Source: Candidatus Dormiibacterota bacterium (GTDB lineage Bacteria; Chloroflexota; Dormibacteria; Aeolococcales; Bog-877). Taken from it: a DNA stretch of 45,594 bases. The stretch covers positions 1-45,594 of the forward strand of contig JABEUU010000188.1 in assembly GCA_013044295.1 (NCBI GenBank), read 5' to 3'. The notes beneath the pieces were generated by a model. It had not been told where the DNA came from. It made no database searches and saw nothing but the letters and a program-made list of their open reading frames with translations. The position numbers and the translations under genes were made by a program. Numbering within the stretch: position 1 is the first letter of the stretch; the number at the start of each line of letters is the position of its first letter. Shown here piece by piece: positions 17,108-24,682 of this stretch.

Positions 17108-18234
17108 TTCAGGTTCAGCTTCCGGAATTGCCGGTCGAACGGGCCCGCCTGCGGGTGGTGGCCCTGCCCCTGGTGTCGCCGTTCACCACCAGCTTCGGGA
17201 CCCAGACCGAGCGAAGAGCCCTCCTGGTGGAGGTCTTCGGCGCTGGCCTGCGCGGTTGGGGGGAATGCGCCGCCGGTCTTGACCCCGGCTACTCCTACGA
17301 GACCCTGGCCTCGACCATGGAAGCGCTACGCCGCCACATCCTGCCCGCGATTCTGGGCCGGGAGGCGGCGGACCCGGCCGGGCAGTCCGCCCGCTGGGCC
17401 TGGGTGCGGGGTCACAACATGGCCAAGGCCGCGGCCGAGATGGCGCTGCTGGATCAGGCGGGCCAGGCCGCCGGCCTCAGCCTGGCCGCCATCCTGGGAG
17501 GCGTCAAGCAGCGCATTCCATGTGGCGTCAGCATCGGGATCCAACCCTCCCTGGAGGCGACCCTGACCGCCATCGACGGCTACCTGGCTCAGGGCTACTT
17601 GCGGATCAAGCTCAAGTGCAAGCCGGGCTACGACCTGCAGCTGGCGGCCGCGGTGCGAGAGCGGTTTCCCACCACCCCCGTGATGCTGGACGCCAACAGC
17701 GCCTACACCCTGGCCGACGCCGAGCGGCTGCGCCAGCTCGACGAGTTCAACCTGATGATGATCGAGCAGCCGCTGGCTCACGACGACCTGCTCGACCACG
17801 CCGCACTCCAGGCCCAGATCAGGACTCCCGTCTGCCTCGACGAGAGCGTGGAGTCGCTGACCGACCTTCGGGCGGCAGTCCGCCTCCAGTCGGGGCGGAT
17901 CCTCAACATCAAAGCGGGGCGTGTGGCCGGCCTCCTGCCGGCGGTTCGGATCCACGACGCCTGCCGGGAGGCCGACTGGCCCGTCTGGTGCGGCGGCATG
18001 CTTGAGACCGGGATCGGCCGAGCGGCCAACCTGGCGCTGGCGTCGCTCCCGGGGTTCACACTTCCCGGTGACACCTCCGCCAGCGACCGATATTTCCGGC
18101 GCGACCTCCTTGAGGAACCGTTCACCCTGGCTGAGGATGGGACCCTTCCCGTCCCATCGGGGCCGGGCCTGGGAGTCGCCATCGACTCCGCCTGGCTGGA
18201 CCAGGTGACGGTCCACCTGGAAGAGGTCGGCTGA
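17104..18234 (+). CDS. o-Succinylbenzoate synthase / N-succinylamino acid racemase family enzyme
   Basis: A 376-residue enolase-superfamily protein. Catalytic Lys169 and Lys171 lie in KLKCK; metal ligands are Asp196 (LDANSAY), Glu221 (MIEQPL) and Asp246 (LDES); the opposing base is Lys270 (NIKAGRVAG). GGMLETGIGRAANLALASLPGFTLPGD is the OSBS/NSAR C-terminal signature (read in two parts around the Thr-Gly). No other menaquinone gene adjoins it, while an M20 deacylase is translationally coupled upstream. This favours amino-acid racemisation, as in the succinylation-dependent D- to L-amino acid pathway described in Geobacillus. MenC activity cannot be excluded, and bifunctional enzymes are known. 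Confidence 0.85.
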   Translation: MIQVQLPELPVERARLRVVALPLVSPFTTSFGTQTERRALLVEVFGAGLRGWGECAAGLDPGYSYETLASTMEALRRHILPAILGREAADPAGQSARWAWVRGHNMAKAAAEMALLDQAGQAAGLSLAAILGGVKQRIPCGVSIGIQPSLEATLTAIDGYLAQGYLRIKLKCKPGYDLQLAAAVRERFPTTPVMLDANSAYTLADAERLRQLDEFNLMMIEQPLAHDDLLDHAALQAQIRTPVCLDESVESLTDLRAAVRLQSGRILNIKAGRVAGLLPAVRIHDACREADWPVWCGGMLETGIGRAANLALASLPGFTLPGDTSASDRYFRRDLLEEPFTLAEDGTLPVPSGPGLGVAIDSAWLDQVTVHLEEVG

Positions 18235-18307
18235 GAAGGTGGGCCGGTGAAGTCAGGGCGACCGGAGGCGATCGCGCTCCCGGGGCACGGCGGCCCACGG
18301 CACGAGA

Positions 18308-18946
18308 GTGACTAGCGTGGTGGTGGTGGGAGACGTGGAGCTGCTCCGGCGCGCGCGCCAGCTGTTGCCCAGCTTCGAGATCCGAGGGGTGACCGATGAC
18401 CCCGACCTAGGGGACCCCATCACCAGCCTGGCTGTGATCCGGACCATGATCGAGAGCGGTCACTCGCCAGACGCTGTTGTCTGTGCGGGGGGGCCCGGAT
18501 TCACCCTGCTCAGCCAGCTGCCCCACTTCTCAGCCAGCCGCTGCTTCGTCCACCCTGGAGCCACCATCTGGCCCCCGGCCACCCTGCAGTGGATGGCCGA
18601 GGCCACCGGGATGACCCTGATCGCCAACCTGGAGGCGCTCCCGGTAGCCCTGCTGGGTCGCGGTGGGCTCTCGGAGGCGGTCCCCGAGAGTGATGCCTTC
18701 CCGGCGCCCCGCAGCCGTCCCGAGGCGGACTCGGCCGGCGCCCAGGGCGCGCCCAGGTCCGGGAGCCCGGATTACGAGTGGGCCAACGAGACCCCCGTCC
18801 AGGTGCCGCCGGCTCCGGTATCGCTGGACCGCGAGCCGGCCCGCTCGGAGCCCCAGGTCATCGACGCCGGGCCGGCTCCGACACCTCAGGAAACCGCCTA
18901 TCTGCCCACCGACCTGCTGCGGCCACTGCGGCCCCGGAGCCACTGA
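18308..18946 (+). CDS. Hypothetical protein with Rossmann-like N-terminus
   Basis: Starts at GTG 18308 and gives 212 residues; several GTG codons follow at once, so the start may be a few codons later. The first ~120 residues have an alternating beta/alpha pattern (SVVVVGDVELL, PDAVVCAGGPGFTLL, GMTLIANLEALPVALL) that resembles the receiver-like N-terminus of CpaE/ParA-type proteins, without recognisable phosphoacceptor residues. The remainder is Pro/Ala/Glu-rich and disordered. The next gene begins three bases after the stop, so the two are likely co-transcribed. No function is assigned. Confidence 0.6.
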   Translation: MTSVVVVGDVELLRRARQLLPSFEIRGVTDDPDLGDPITSLAVIRTMIESGHSPDAVVCAGGPGFTLLSQLPHFSASRCFVHPGATIWPPATLQWMAEATGMTLIANLEALPVALLGRGGLSEAVPESDAFPAPRSRPEADSAGAQGAPRSGSPDYEWANETPVQVPPAPVSLDREPARSEPQVIDAGPAPTPQETAYLPTDLLRPLRPRSH

Positions 18947-18949
18947 GGC

Positions 18950-19357
18950 ATGCCCAGCCTCCCCCTGCGCCGCCGGTCCTCCAGCCCCCAGCTGGCCGAG
19001 CGACTCCGATCCGAACTGCAGCGGGCCCTGGCGATCATGGATGACGCGGCCATGACCGGGAACCTAACTCGCCTTGGCCAAGCCTTCTCGGGAGATGCCC
19101 TGAGTGAGGTGCGAGCTCGCTTCAGCGCCTACCAGATGGCGGGCATCCAGGTCAGCCCGTACCGGGAGTCGTTGCACCTGGAGGTCGGCCGTGAGTCGGC
19201 TTCCCACGGGCCCACCGCCCGGGTGCGCTATCGCGACCGCACCAGCTTCCTGTGCTCCGGAGCGGCGCCAACCAGCGCCAACGACGCGGTCCTGCTGGTG
19301 ATCGAGTTCGACGGCTCTCAGGACCCCTGGCGCATCGTCTCGATGGTTGAGGAGTAA
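18950..19357 (+). CDS. Hypothetical protein, small soluble alpha+beta domain
   Basis: 135 residues from ATG 18950: a basic N-terminal tail, a helix (about 13-45), then strands including ESLHLEVG, ARVRYRDRTSFLC and DPWRIVSMVEE. The helix-then-sheet layout ending in a W-R-I strand recalls NTF2/Tim44-like domains such as the ARC6/IMS fold, but this is only a visual resemblance. It is preceded closely by the 212-residue gene. No signal peptide or membrane helix is present. Confidence 0.6.
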   Translation: MPSLPLRRRSSSPQLAERLRSELQRALAIMDDAAMTGNLTRLGQAFSGDALSEVRARFSAYQMAGIQVSPYRESLHLEVGRESASHGPTARVRYRDRTSFLCSGAAPTSANDAVLLVIEFDGSQDPWRIVSMVEE

Positions 19358-19374
19358 TCGGCGCGTGCTAGTCT
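19347..19374 (+). promoter_or_regulatory. Candidate promoter for the acidic hypothetical gene
   Basis: A -35-like TTGAGG (19347-19352, overlapping the end of the preceding gene) and a -10-like TAGTCT (19369-19374) are 16 bases apart. The start site would be near 19381, about 65 nt before the ATG at 19446. Confidence 0.4.
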
Positions 19375-19445
19375 GGTGACACTGGCGCGGCCGCCTGCCG
19401 CGATCGCTCTTAACGCCCGTCGTGGCGCCCCATCAGGATGACCCC

Positions 19446-19907
19446 ATGAGTTCCGAGCTACCTCCGGATGCCGATGTGGTGACCCCCGAGGATGAGGAGG
19501 AGGCCAGCCCAGTCCTGGTCACCGACGAGGACGACGAGATCGAGGTTGACGTCGTCGAGGTGGACGCGGTACCGGTTGCGGTTAAGCCCGCGCCCAGGCC
19601 GTCGCCACCCAGGCCCTGGGGTGGGAATCGTGGCAACGTCGCCCAGGAGGACCTCCTGCCGGAGGAGCTGACCCCGGAGATGCGCTGGCCACCGGGCAGC
19701 TGGGTCAAGGTGAACGACGTGATCCGCCACAGCACGGGCGAGCCGATCCCGTCCATCTCGGTGGGTGACGTGGGACAGGTGACCGCTGCCCTCTCGCAGA
19801 CCCTGGTGGTGCTCTTCCCCACTCGCGACAACCGCCGCGAGGTGATCCACATCGACTCCATCGAGGCGGTGGACCCGCCGGTGGAGGCGGGTAAGGACCG
19901 CTCCTGA
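19446..19907 (+). CDS. Hypothetical acidic protein with SH3-like C-terminal domain
   Basis: ATG 19446 is chosen because AGGA lies seven bases upstream; GTG 19422 is an alternative. The 153-residue product has a very acidic, probably disordered N-terminus (about residues 1-45), a Pro-rich hinge, and a compact beta-rich domain from about residue 75: PGSWVKVNDVIRH, SVGDVGQVTAAL, TLVVLFPTRDN, REVIHIDSIEAV. That order is typical of small SH3/KOW-like barrels. No family is recognised. An inverted repeat (19922-19963) follows the stop. Confidence 0.6.
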   Translation: MSSELPPDADVVTPEDEEEASPVLVTDEDDEIEVDVVEVDAVPVAVKPAPRPSPPRPWGGNRGNVAQEDLLPEELTPEMRWPPGSWVKVNDVIRHSTGEPIPSISVGDVGQVTAALSQTLVVLFPTRDNRREVIHIDSIEAVDPPVEAGKDRS

Positions 19908-19921
19908 CCTGGAGTTGGCCA

Positions 19922-19963
19922 GGCCCAGGGCTCGCAGCGGCGCGGCCGCACCAATCCTGGGCC
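19922..19963 (+). terminator. Inverted repeat after the acidic hypothetical gene
   Basis: GGCCCAGG (19922-19929) and CCTGGGCC (19956-19963) are perfectly complementary, with a 26-base GC-rich centre that can fold further. It lies 14 bases after the stop. There is no T-tract, so a terminator role is tentative. Confidence 0.35.
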
Positions 19964-20010
19964 GCTCGAGTGGCCGCGTCGCTCCTGGCGTCCTGCTTGC
20001 TTGGAGACCC

Positions 20011-20041
20011 TATCATCGACTATTGTGGATAGTCGATGATA
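20011..20041 (+). promoter_or_regulatory. Perfect 12-bp palindromic operator over the arsR promoter and start codon
   Basis: TATCATCGACTA (20011-20022) and TAGTCGATGATA (20030-20041) are exact inverted repeats around a seven-base spacer. The right arm contains the arsR ATG at 20036. A -10-like TATTGT (20021-20026) lies within the repeat, nine bases before the ATG. ArsR/SmtB repressors bind such AT-rich dyads, so this is very likely the autoregulatory operator; it would block both RNA polymerase and the start region. Confidence 0.8.
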
Positions 20042-20392
20042 GCTGCCGACCCCCTGGCTCGTCCGACGGCGGCAGAGTATGCGAGCTGGTTTCGGGCGCT
20101 CGCCGACCCAACCCGGGTGCAGATCGTCAACCTCCTCGCCAGGGGGGCGCGGGAGATGAGTGTGGGCGAGATCGCGGACAGGCTCGGGGTCGCCCAGTCA
20201 ACGGTCTCCCACCACCTCCGCCCGCTGGCCGAGGTCGGATTCGTGAGGGCTCGGCAAGCCGGTGCGGCCAGCCTGATCGAGATCAACTCGGCCTGCATCT
20301 CATGTTTCCCATCAGCCGCCGACATCGTCCTGGGCCGGGCGGCCCCTCCGCCGGATCCGGCTCAGCTGCCACAACGAGGGAGACAGCCATGA
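20036..20392 (+). CDS. arsR: ArsR/SmtB-family metalloregulator
   Basis: A 118-residue winged-helix repressor. The fold is seen in WFRALADPTRVQIVNLL, SVGEIADRLGVAQSTVSHHLRPL (recognition helix) and the wing GFVRARQAGAASLIEI. The usual ELCVCDL arsenic site on the recognition-side helix is absent (EMSVGEI); instead a C-terminal CISC (about residues 89-92) may bind As(III), as in ArsR variants with C-terminal thiols. It probably represses itself and arsM through the palindrome covering its start, releasing on arsenite. The stop overlaps arsM as ATGA. Confidence 0.9.
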   Translation: MIAADPLARPTAAEYASWFRALADPTRVQIVNLLARGAREMSVGEIADRLGVAQSTVSHHLRPLAEVGFVRARQAGAASLIEINSACISCFPSAADIVLGRAAPPPDPAQLPQRGRQP

Positions 20393-21210
20393 CAGAAGCA
20401 ACACCGCTCGGCCCTGCCAGCGTCCACTCGGGCCCAGCCGGACACACCGACCGGCACTCGGACGACGAGCTCGTGGAACAGGTTCGCGAGCGCTACGCGA
20501 GCGCCGCCAGGGCCGTAGCCGAGGGCGCCGGGTCGCAGGCCTCCTGCTGCGGTGGGGAGGGCGGCTGCGGAGACGGGTTTGGCGTGGTGGTGTATCAGCC
20601 AGGGGAGATGGCCGATCTGCCCGAGGTGGCCAGGCTGGCCAGCCTGGGCTGCGGCAACCCGGTGGCGGTGGCCGACCTGCATCCCGGCGAGACCGTGCTC
20701 GACCTCGGTTCGGGAGCCGGCCTGGACCTGGTGCTCTCCGCCCGCCGGGTGGGCGCCTCGGGCAAGGTCTACGGGCTGGACATGACCGACGAAATGCTGG
20801 CCCTGGCCCGCCGGACCATGGCCGAGGCGGGCGTTGGCAACGCCGAACTGCTGCGGGGGCGCATCGAGGCGATCCCGCTGCCGGCGGAGTCGGTCGACGT
20901 GGTGATCTCCAACTGCGTGGTCAACCTCTCCGTCGACAAGCCGGCGGTCGCGGCCGAGGTCTTCAGGGTGCTGCGGCCGGGGGGCCGGATCGGTATCTCG
21001 GACGTGGTGGCCGAGGATCGCCTCGGGCCCGCCGAGCGCGCCCAGCGCGGCGACCACGTCGGCTGCATCGCGGGGGCGCTCTCGCTGTCCGAATACCACC
21101 GGCTTCTCAGCCGGGCCGGGTTCGAGGAGGTCGAGATCAGCTTCACCCATGAGGTGGCGGACGGTCTGCACGGGGCCATAGTTCGGGCCATGCGTCCGGC
21201 CACGTGCTAG
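20389..21210 (+). CDS. arsM: Arsenite S-adenosylmethionine methyltransferase
   Basis: A 273-residue class I methyltransferase that methylates As(III). The SAM-binding motif is VLDLGSGAGLDLVL. Catalytic cysteines of the family are visible: Cys176 in ISNCVVNLS and Cys226 in VGCIAGAL, with further cysteines at 53, 54 and 60 (CCGGEGGC) and one in SLGCGNP. Positions near 174 and 224 agree with the algal ArsM numbering. GAGGGAG precedes the ATG, which overlaps the arsR stop. The two genes form an arsenic-responsive operon giving volatile or less toxic methylarsenicals; no arsB/acr3 or arsC is nearby. Confidence 0.92.
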   Translation: MTEATPLGPASVHSGPAGHTDRHSDDELVEQVRERYASAARAVAEGAGSQASCCGGEGGCGDGFGVVVYQPGEMADLPEVARLASLGCGNPVAVADLHPGETVLDLGSGAGLDLVLSARRVGASGKVYGLDMTDEMLALARRTMAEAGVGNAELLRGRIEAIPLPAESVDVVISNCVVNLSVDKPAVAAEVFRVLRPGGRIGISDVVAEDRLGPAERAQRGDHVGCIAGALSLSEYHRLLSRAGFEEVEISFTHEVADGLHGAIVRAMRPATC

Positions 21211-21214
21211 AACA

Positions 21215-21230
21215 GCCGCCTCCGGGCGGC
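21215..21230 (+). terminator. GC hairpin after arsM
   Basis: GCCGCC and GGCGGC enclose a TCCG tetraloop, five bases after the arsM stop, and pyrimidine-rich TATCCTCTT follows. It is a plausible short intrinsic terminator, and it abuts the -10 box of folB. Confidence 0.45.
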
Positions 21231-21236
21231 TATCCT
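21231..21236 (+). promoter_or_regulatory. -10 box TATCCT for folB
   Basis: TATCCT lies nine bases before the ATG at 21246 with no ribosome-binding site, consistent with a leaderless or very short-leader mRNA. Confidence 0.4.
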
Positions 21237-21245
21237 CTTCCCAGC

Positions 21246-21644
21246 ATGAGCCCAACTCCAGCGGCCGGCGCACCAGAGCTCGCCGCCGACGCGACCGGGC
21301 TGCTGCTGCTGCGCGGGCTGCGGTTCTTCGGGCGCCACGGCAACAACGAGTCGGAGCGCCTGCTGGGCTCCCACTTCACCGTCGACCTTGAAGTGACAGC
21401 GGAGATTGGCCGAGCCGCCGCCAGCGACCGGCTCGAGGACGGGGTGGACTATTCGAAGCTCTACGAGGTGGCGCGCCGGCTCACGGAGGAGAACCAGTTC
21501 CACCTGCTGGAGACGCTGGCCTCCAGGATCGCCGACGAGGTTCTCGCCATGCCCCAGGTCCGATCGGTGCTGGTGCGGGTGACCAAGGAGCCGCGTCGTC
21601 CGGCCCAGACCCTGGGGTTCGCGGTGGAGTTGCACCGGCCCTGA
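21246..21644 (+). CDS. folB: Dihydroneopterin aldolase
   Basis: A 132-residue FolB, which cleaves dihydroneopterin to 6-hydroxymethyl-dihydropterin and glycolaldehyde in folate synthesis. Family motifs are visible: LRFFGRHGNNESERLLG (FxGxHGxxxxERxxG), VDYSKLYEVA, HLLETLASRIADEVL with the pterin-binding Glu, and the catalytic Lys in VRVTKEP. The N-terminal ~20 residues are a non-conserved extension. No other folate gene is adjacent. ATG 21246 is preferred over an upstream TTG because of the -10 spacing. Confidence 0.9.
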   Translation: MSPTPAAGAPELAADATGLLLLRGLRFFGRHGNNESERLLGSHFTVDLEVTAEIGRAAASDRLEDGVDYSKLYEVARRLTEENQFHLLETLASRIADEVLAMPQVRSVLVRVTKEPRRPAQTLGFAVELHRP

Positions 21645-21734
21645 GCGCGCCCGGCCTCAACACCCTTGCCCGCGGGACCCCTCAGGTGGGCTCGGGCCCA
21701 GCCTTGCCGGCGGGCGAGCCCATGAGGTGTGCCG

Positions 21735-22049
21735 ATGCCCAGGATTCGCTTCAGCGATTCCGAGGATCGCGAGGATGTGATCGCATTGGGGCTTCCCGCC
21801 GGACGCCTCGGGCTGGCGGGAATTGGGATGGGCGCCGCCCTGGAGGCGCTCCGGGCGCCCATCCCAGCCTTCCTGGAGGGTGCCCTGGCCGGCCTGTTGC
21901 TCCTCGGCACAGCGGCGCTGGTCTGGGTGCGATGGCAAGGCCTCTCGCTGGCCGGATGGGCGGGCCGTGCCGCCCGCTTCGGGTGGCGAGGGCCCCGGGC
22001 GCGGGAAGGGTGGCAAGCAGCCGACGGGGATGAGCGCGGCCTCGGCTGA
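21735..22049 (+). CDS. PrgI-like small membrane protein of type IV secretion
   Basis: 104 residues from ATG 21735, preceded by GAGGTG. The N-terminus PRIRFSDSEDREDVIALGLPAGRLGL resembles the PrgI family (P-x-I...ED-x-I-x-x-G-L-T-x-x-Q), taken in two short parts; two membrane helices follow (about residues 24-66), then WQGLSLAGWAGRAARF, comparable to the PrgI tail. PrgI-type proteins stand directly before virB4 in Gram-positive conjugative elements, as here. The stop overlaps the virB4 start by 20 nt. The call rests on architecture and position; confidence is moderate. Confidence 0.65.
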   Translation: MPRIRFSDSEDREDVIALGLPAGRLGLAGIGMGAALEALRAPIPAFLEGALAGLLLLGTAALVWVRWQGLSLAGWAGRAARFGWRGPRAREGWQAADGDERGLG

Positions 22050-24060
22050 GTCATCGGCCGGGGCGAGCTGCTGGCGTCTTGCCGGCGCGGACCTGCTGGA
22101 GCTCACCTCTTCCGCACGCGAGCGCCTGGCCACGGCCTTCGCCGGCTGGCTGGACCAACTGGAGACGGGGCTGACCCTGGTCGCTTGCTCACGGCGCCTG
22201 ACCATGGAGCCGGCCATCCCTGCGCCGATGGTTGAAGCGGGTGCCGCCGGGTACCCCGGGGCCGCCCTCGAGGCGGCCCGCCTGGCACACCTTCGGAGCG
22301 ATCTCGAGTTGCGTCCCCGCTACCGCCGGCCGGTCTTTCTCATCCTCCCCGCCGCGGGGGGTGGGGAGGATGAGATCGTCAGCCAACTCGCCCAGCGCTG
22401 CCAGCTCACCGGGGCCCGGGCGACTGGGCTCCCCGCCCTCGCCGAAGGTGAGGTCAGGGAGGCCGCCTCCGCGCTTCGCCAAGGCGGACGGTGGCTGGTC
22501 TCGCTGCGACTCGGGCGGCTGCCCGGAGTGGAGGTGGAGCCTGGCTGGCTCTGGACTCTGCTGGAGGTTGCGGCCGAGTACGACCTGGCGATCCACATCC
22601 GGCCCCGGCCGGGGTTGGCCGCGGACCGCCACCTGCGCCGCCGCATGCGCGGGCTACGCGCCCGAGTGCTGGCGGCCGGGGCGGATGGAGGAGATCCTCG
22701 CCTGGATGCTGCCCTGGAGGCCGCGGGAAGGCTCCGACGGGTGCTGGCGACCGGGACCGGGCGGGTGTTCGAGGTGGCGGTCACGGTCAGCCTGGGAGCG
22801 GACTCCCTGGCCGAGGCCAGGGCTCAGGAGCGGGCAATGCGGGCTCGCATGGACGCCCTCAGAGGCAACCTGCTTCCGGCCTGGCTGGACCAGTTGCCAG
22901 CGCGCTTGGAGAGCGTCGCCGCCGTGAGCCCCGCTCGTTGGCACCTGGTCGACACAATCGAGCTGGCCACCTTCTGGCCGTGGCTGGATGCGGGCCGCGA
23001 CCCCTCGTCCGACGTGAGCCTGCTGGGGCGACACCAGCGCACCGGTCGGCCAGTGGCGCTCGATCTCCACTCCGGCCACCAGCTAGCCAACGCCAACCTC
23101 GGAGTGGTGGCCTCATCCGGCAGCGGCAAGTCATATCTCGCCGGATTGGTGGGCCTGGAGGCGGTGCGCCGTGGTCAGTTGGTGGTGGTGGTCGATCCCG
23201 AGAACGAGCACCGCCGGTGGTGCCAGGCCGCAGGCGGCGAATATCTCGACCTCTCTGACCAGCCAGCGGTGGGATTCAACATCATGGAACTGGGGGACCC
23301 TGGCGACGTTCCCCTGGCGGCGATGGAGCTGGTCGGGCTGCTCTGTGGGCCCCTGAGCACGGCGGAGTCGGGCTGCCTTCTGGGGACTCTCGACCGACTG
23401 CTCGAGACGCCTTCCCCGTCACTGGTCCTGGGAGACTGCCTCCAACCACTGCAAGCGACATCCGAGGGCCGGGCCCTCGCCGACCGTCTGAGGCCATGGG
23501 TGCAGGGATCGCCGGGCGGGCTCTTCAGCCGCCCGGGTCGGGGGCCCAGGGTGCGATCCGCGCTCGGGATTGGCATCCGAGACCTGCCTCCCAGCTGGGT
23601 CCCTGGGGCTACCCTGCTGGTCTCCAGGTGGCTCTGGGCCTGGGCCAAGAGCGAGCCCGGCGTGAAGCAGGTGATCGTGGACGAAGCCGGACTGTTGGCC
23701 GACAACCCCGCTCTGCAGACGCTGATCAGCCAGCTCGCCCGCCGCATCCGCAAGTACCGGGGATCGTTGATGCTGCTGACCCAGGCGGCCGGCGACCTGG
23801 CCGGCGGCGCTGGGGAGGTGGCGGCGGTCAACTCGGCGACCATGATGCTGGGAGGGCAGGTGGCTGCCGGCGCCCTCCGACTGCAGGAGGCCTTCGACCT
23901 GGACGACCACCAGCGGGAGTGGCTCCAGCAGGCCGGCCGGGGCCACTTCCTGCTGGTGTCGGGCACCCGGCGCTGTCCGCTGCTGGTCGAGGCGCCCGCT
24001 CTCCACCACGCCTGGCTCACCGGCCAGACGCCCGCCGGGAGCGCGTGGGAGCCCCACTGA
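22030..24060 (+). CDS. VirB4/TraC-like conjugation ATPase
   Basis: A 676-residue ATPase. The N-terminal ~320 residues form the VirB4 N-domain (alternating alpha/beta, with RRVLATGTGRVFEVAVTVSL near 240). The C-terminal RecA-like domain has Walker A SSGSGKS (Lys367) and Walker B VIVDEAG (Asp551, Glu552), then RRIRKYRGSLMLLTQAAGDL, which matches the VirB4 arginine/Gln region. VirB4 energises pilus assembly or substrate transfer in type IV systems. ATG 22030 overlaps the PrgI-like gene. HerA-type DNA translocases share this core, but the PrgI and VirB6-like neighbours favour VirB4. Confidence 0.82.
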   Translation: MSAASAESSAGASCWRLAGADLLELTSSARERLATAFAGWLDQLETGLTLVACSRRLTMEPAIPAPMVEAGAAGYPGAALEAARLAHLRSDLELRPRYRRPVFLILPAAGGGEDEIVSQLAQRCQLTGARATGLPALAEGEVREAASALRQGGRWLVSLRLGRLPGVEVEPGWLWTLLEVAAEYDLAIHIRPRPGLAADRHLRRRMRGLRARVLAAGADGGDPRLDAALEAAGRLRRVLATGTGRVFEVAVTVSLGADSLAEARAQERAMRARMDALRGNLLPAWLDQLPARLESVAAVSPARWHLVDTIELATFWPWLDAGRDPSSDVSLLGRHQRTGRPVALDLHSGHQLANANLGVVASSGSGKSYLAGLVGLEAVRRGQLVVVVDPENEHRRWCQAAGGEYLDLSDQPAVGFNIMELGDPGDVPLAAMELVGLLCGPLSTAESGCLLGTLDRLLETPSPSLVLGDCLQPLQATSEGRALADRLRPWVQGSPGGLFSRPGRGPRVRSALGIGIRDLPPSWVPGATLLVSRWLWAWAKSEPGVKQVIVDEAGLLADNPALQTLISQLARRIRKYRGSLMLLTQAAGDLAGGAGEVAAVNSATMMLGGQVAAGALRLQEAFDLDDHQREWLQQAGRGHFLLVSGTRRCPLLVEAPALHHAWLTGQTPAGSAWEPH

Positions 24061-24068
24061 CGCCGGGC

Positions 24069-24074
24069 TAAAAT
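24069..24074 (+). promoter_or_regulatory. -10 box TAAAAT for the 198-residue gene, leaderless arrangement
   Basis: TAAAAT, a near-consensus -10, lies eight bases before the ATG at 24083 and directly after the virB4 gene. No ribosome-binding site is present. This suggests the 198-residue gene has its own promoter inside the type IV-like cluster. Confidence 0.5.
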
Positions 24075-24082
24075 CACTGCCC

Positions 24083-24679
24083 ATGGCCCGGGTCGTCTAC
24101 TATCGCCTGCTCAACGAGGGCCGCGGCTCGGCTGCCTCCTGGGCGGAGGCGGTGGATCGGTTCGCCGCCACCCGGGTCTGGCGCGGTGAGCCCATGTGGC
24201 TGGCCACGGACAAGTCGCCCGGACTGTTCGAGTCCGAGTACCTGCGCCACCTGCGCCTGAGCAGCATCGAGCAGGTGGTCGGGGCCGGGTTCGTGAAGCT
24301 GGCGGGCGACGAGACCGATGCCCTGGCGGTCTCCTTCGGCCTGCTGCGACTCAGCCTTGAACTGGGCGGCAGGGTAGTTGTCGATGACCCCGACAACCCG
24401 ATCGGCAAGCAGCGCCTGTTGGAGTTCGTCGAGGGTTCGGTGGTGGGGCCCCTTTCGATCGACGACCTGATGGTCTCCGGGCCCATCTTCAAGCGGATGC
24501 CGGGCACCACCATCACCTTCTACCCGCCTCGCTACCGCGGCGCGACCATGCCCGGCCCGGCCAGCCCACCCGGCTGGTGGAGCTTTTCGATCCAGGGCAT
24601 GCGCGACCAGGCGCCCGGCTTTCTGGAGGCCGAGGCCGAGGCGATGCGCATCTACCGCAGCCTGCGGTCGATCGGCTAG
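24083..24679 (+). CDS. Conserved-looking hypothetical protein
   Basis: A 198-residue soluble protein without signal peptide or membrane helix. It has well-ordered secondary structure: VVYYRLLNEGRG, a helix, MWLATDKSP, IEQVVGAGFVKLAG, ALAVSFGLLRLSLELGG, then GTTITFYPPRY and a C-terminal helix rich in Glu and Ala. No family is recognised. It begins with an apparently leaderless ATG between virB4 and dtd; dtd starts three bases after its stop, so these two are co-transcribed. Confidence 0.65.
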   Translation: MARVVYYRLLNEGRGSAASWAEAVDRFAATRVWRGEPMWLATDKSPGLFESEYLRHLRLSSIEQVVGAGFVKLAGDETDALAVSFGLLRLSLELGGRVVVDDPDNPIGKQRLLEFVEGSVVGPLSIDDLMVSGPIFKRMPGTTITFYPPRYRGATMPGPASPPGWWSFSIQGMRDQAPGFLEAEAEAMRIYRSLRSIG

Positions 24680-24682
24680 CTT

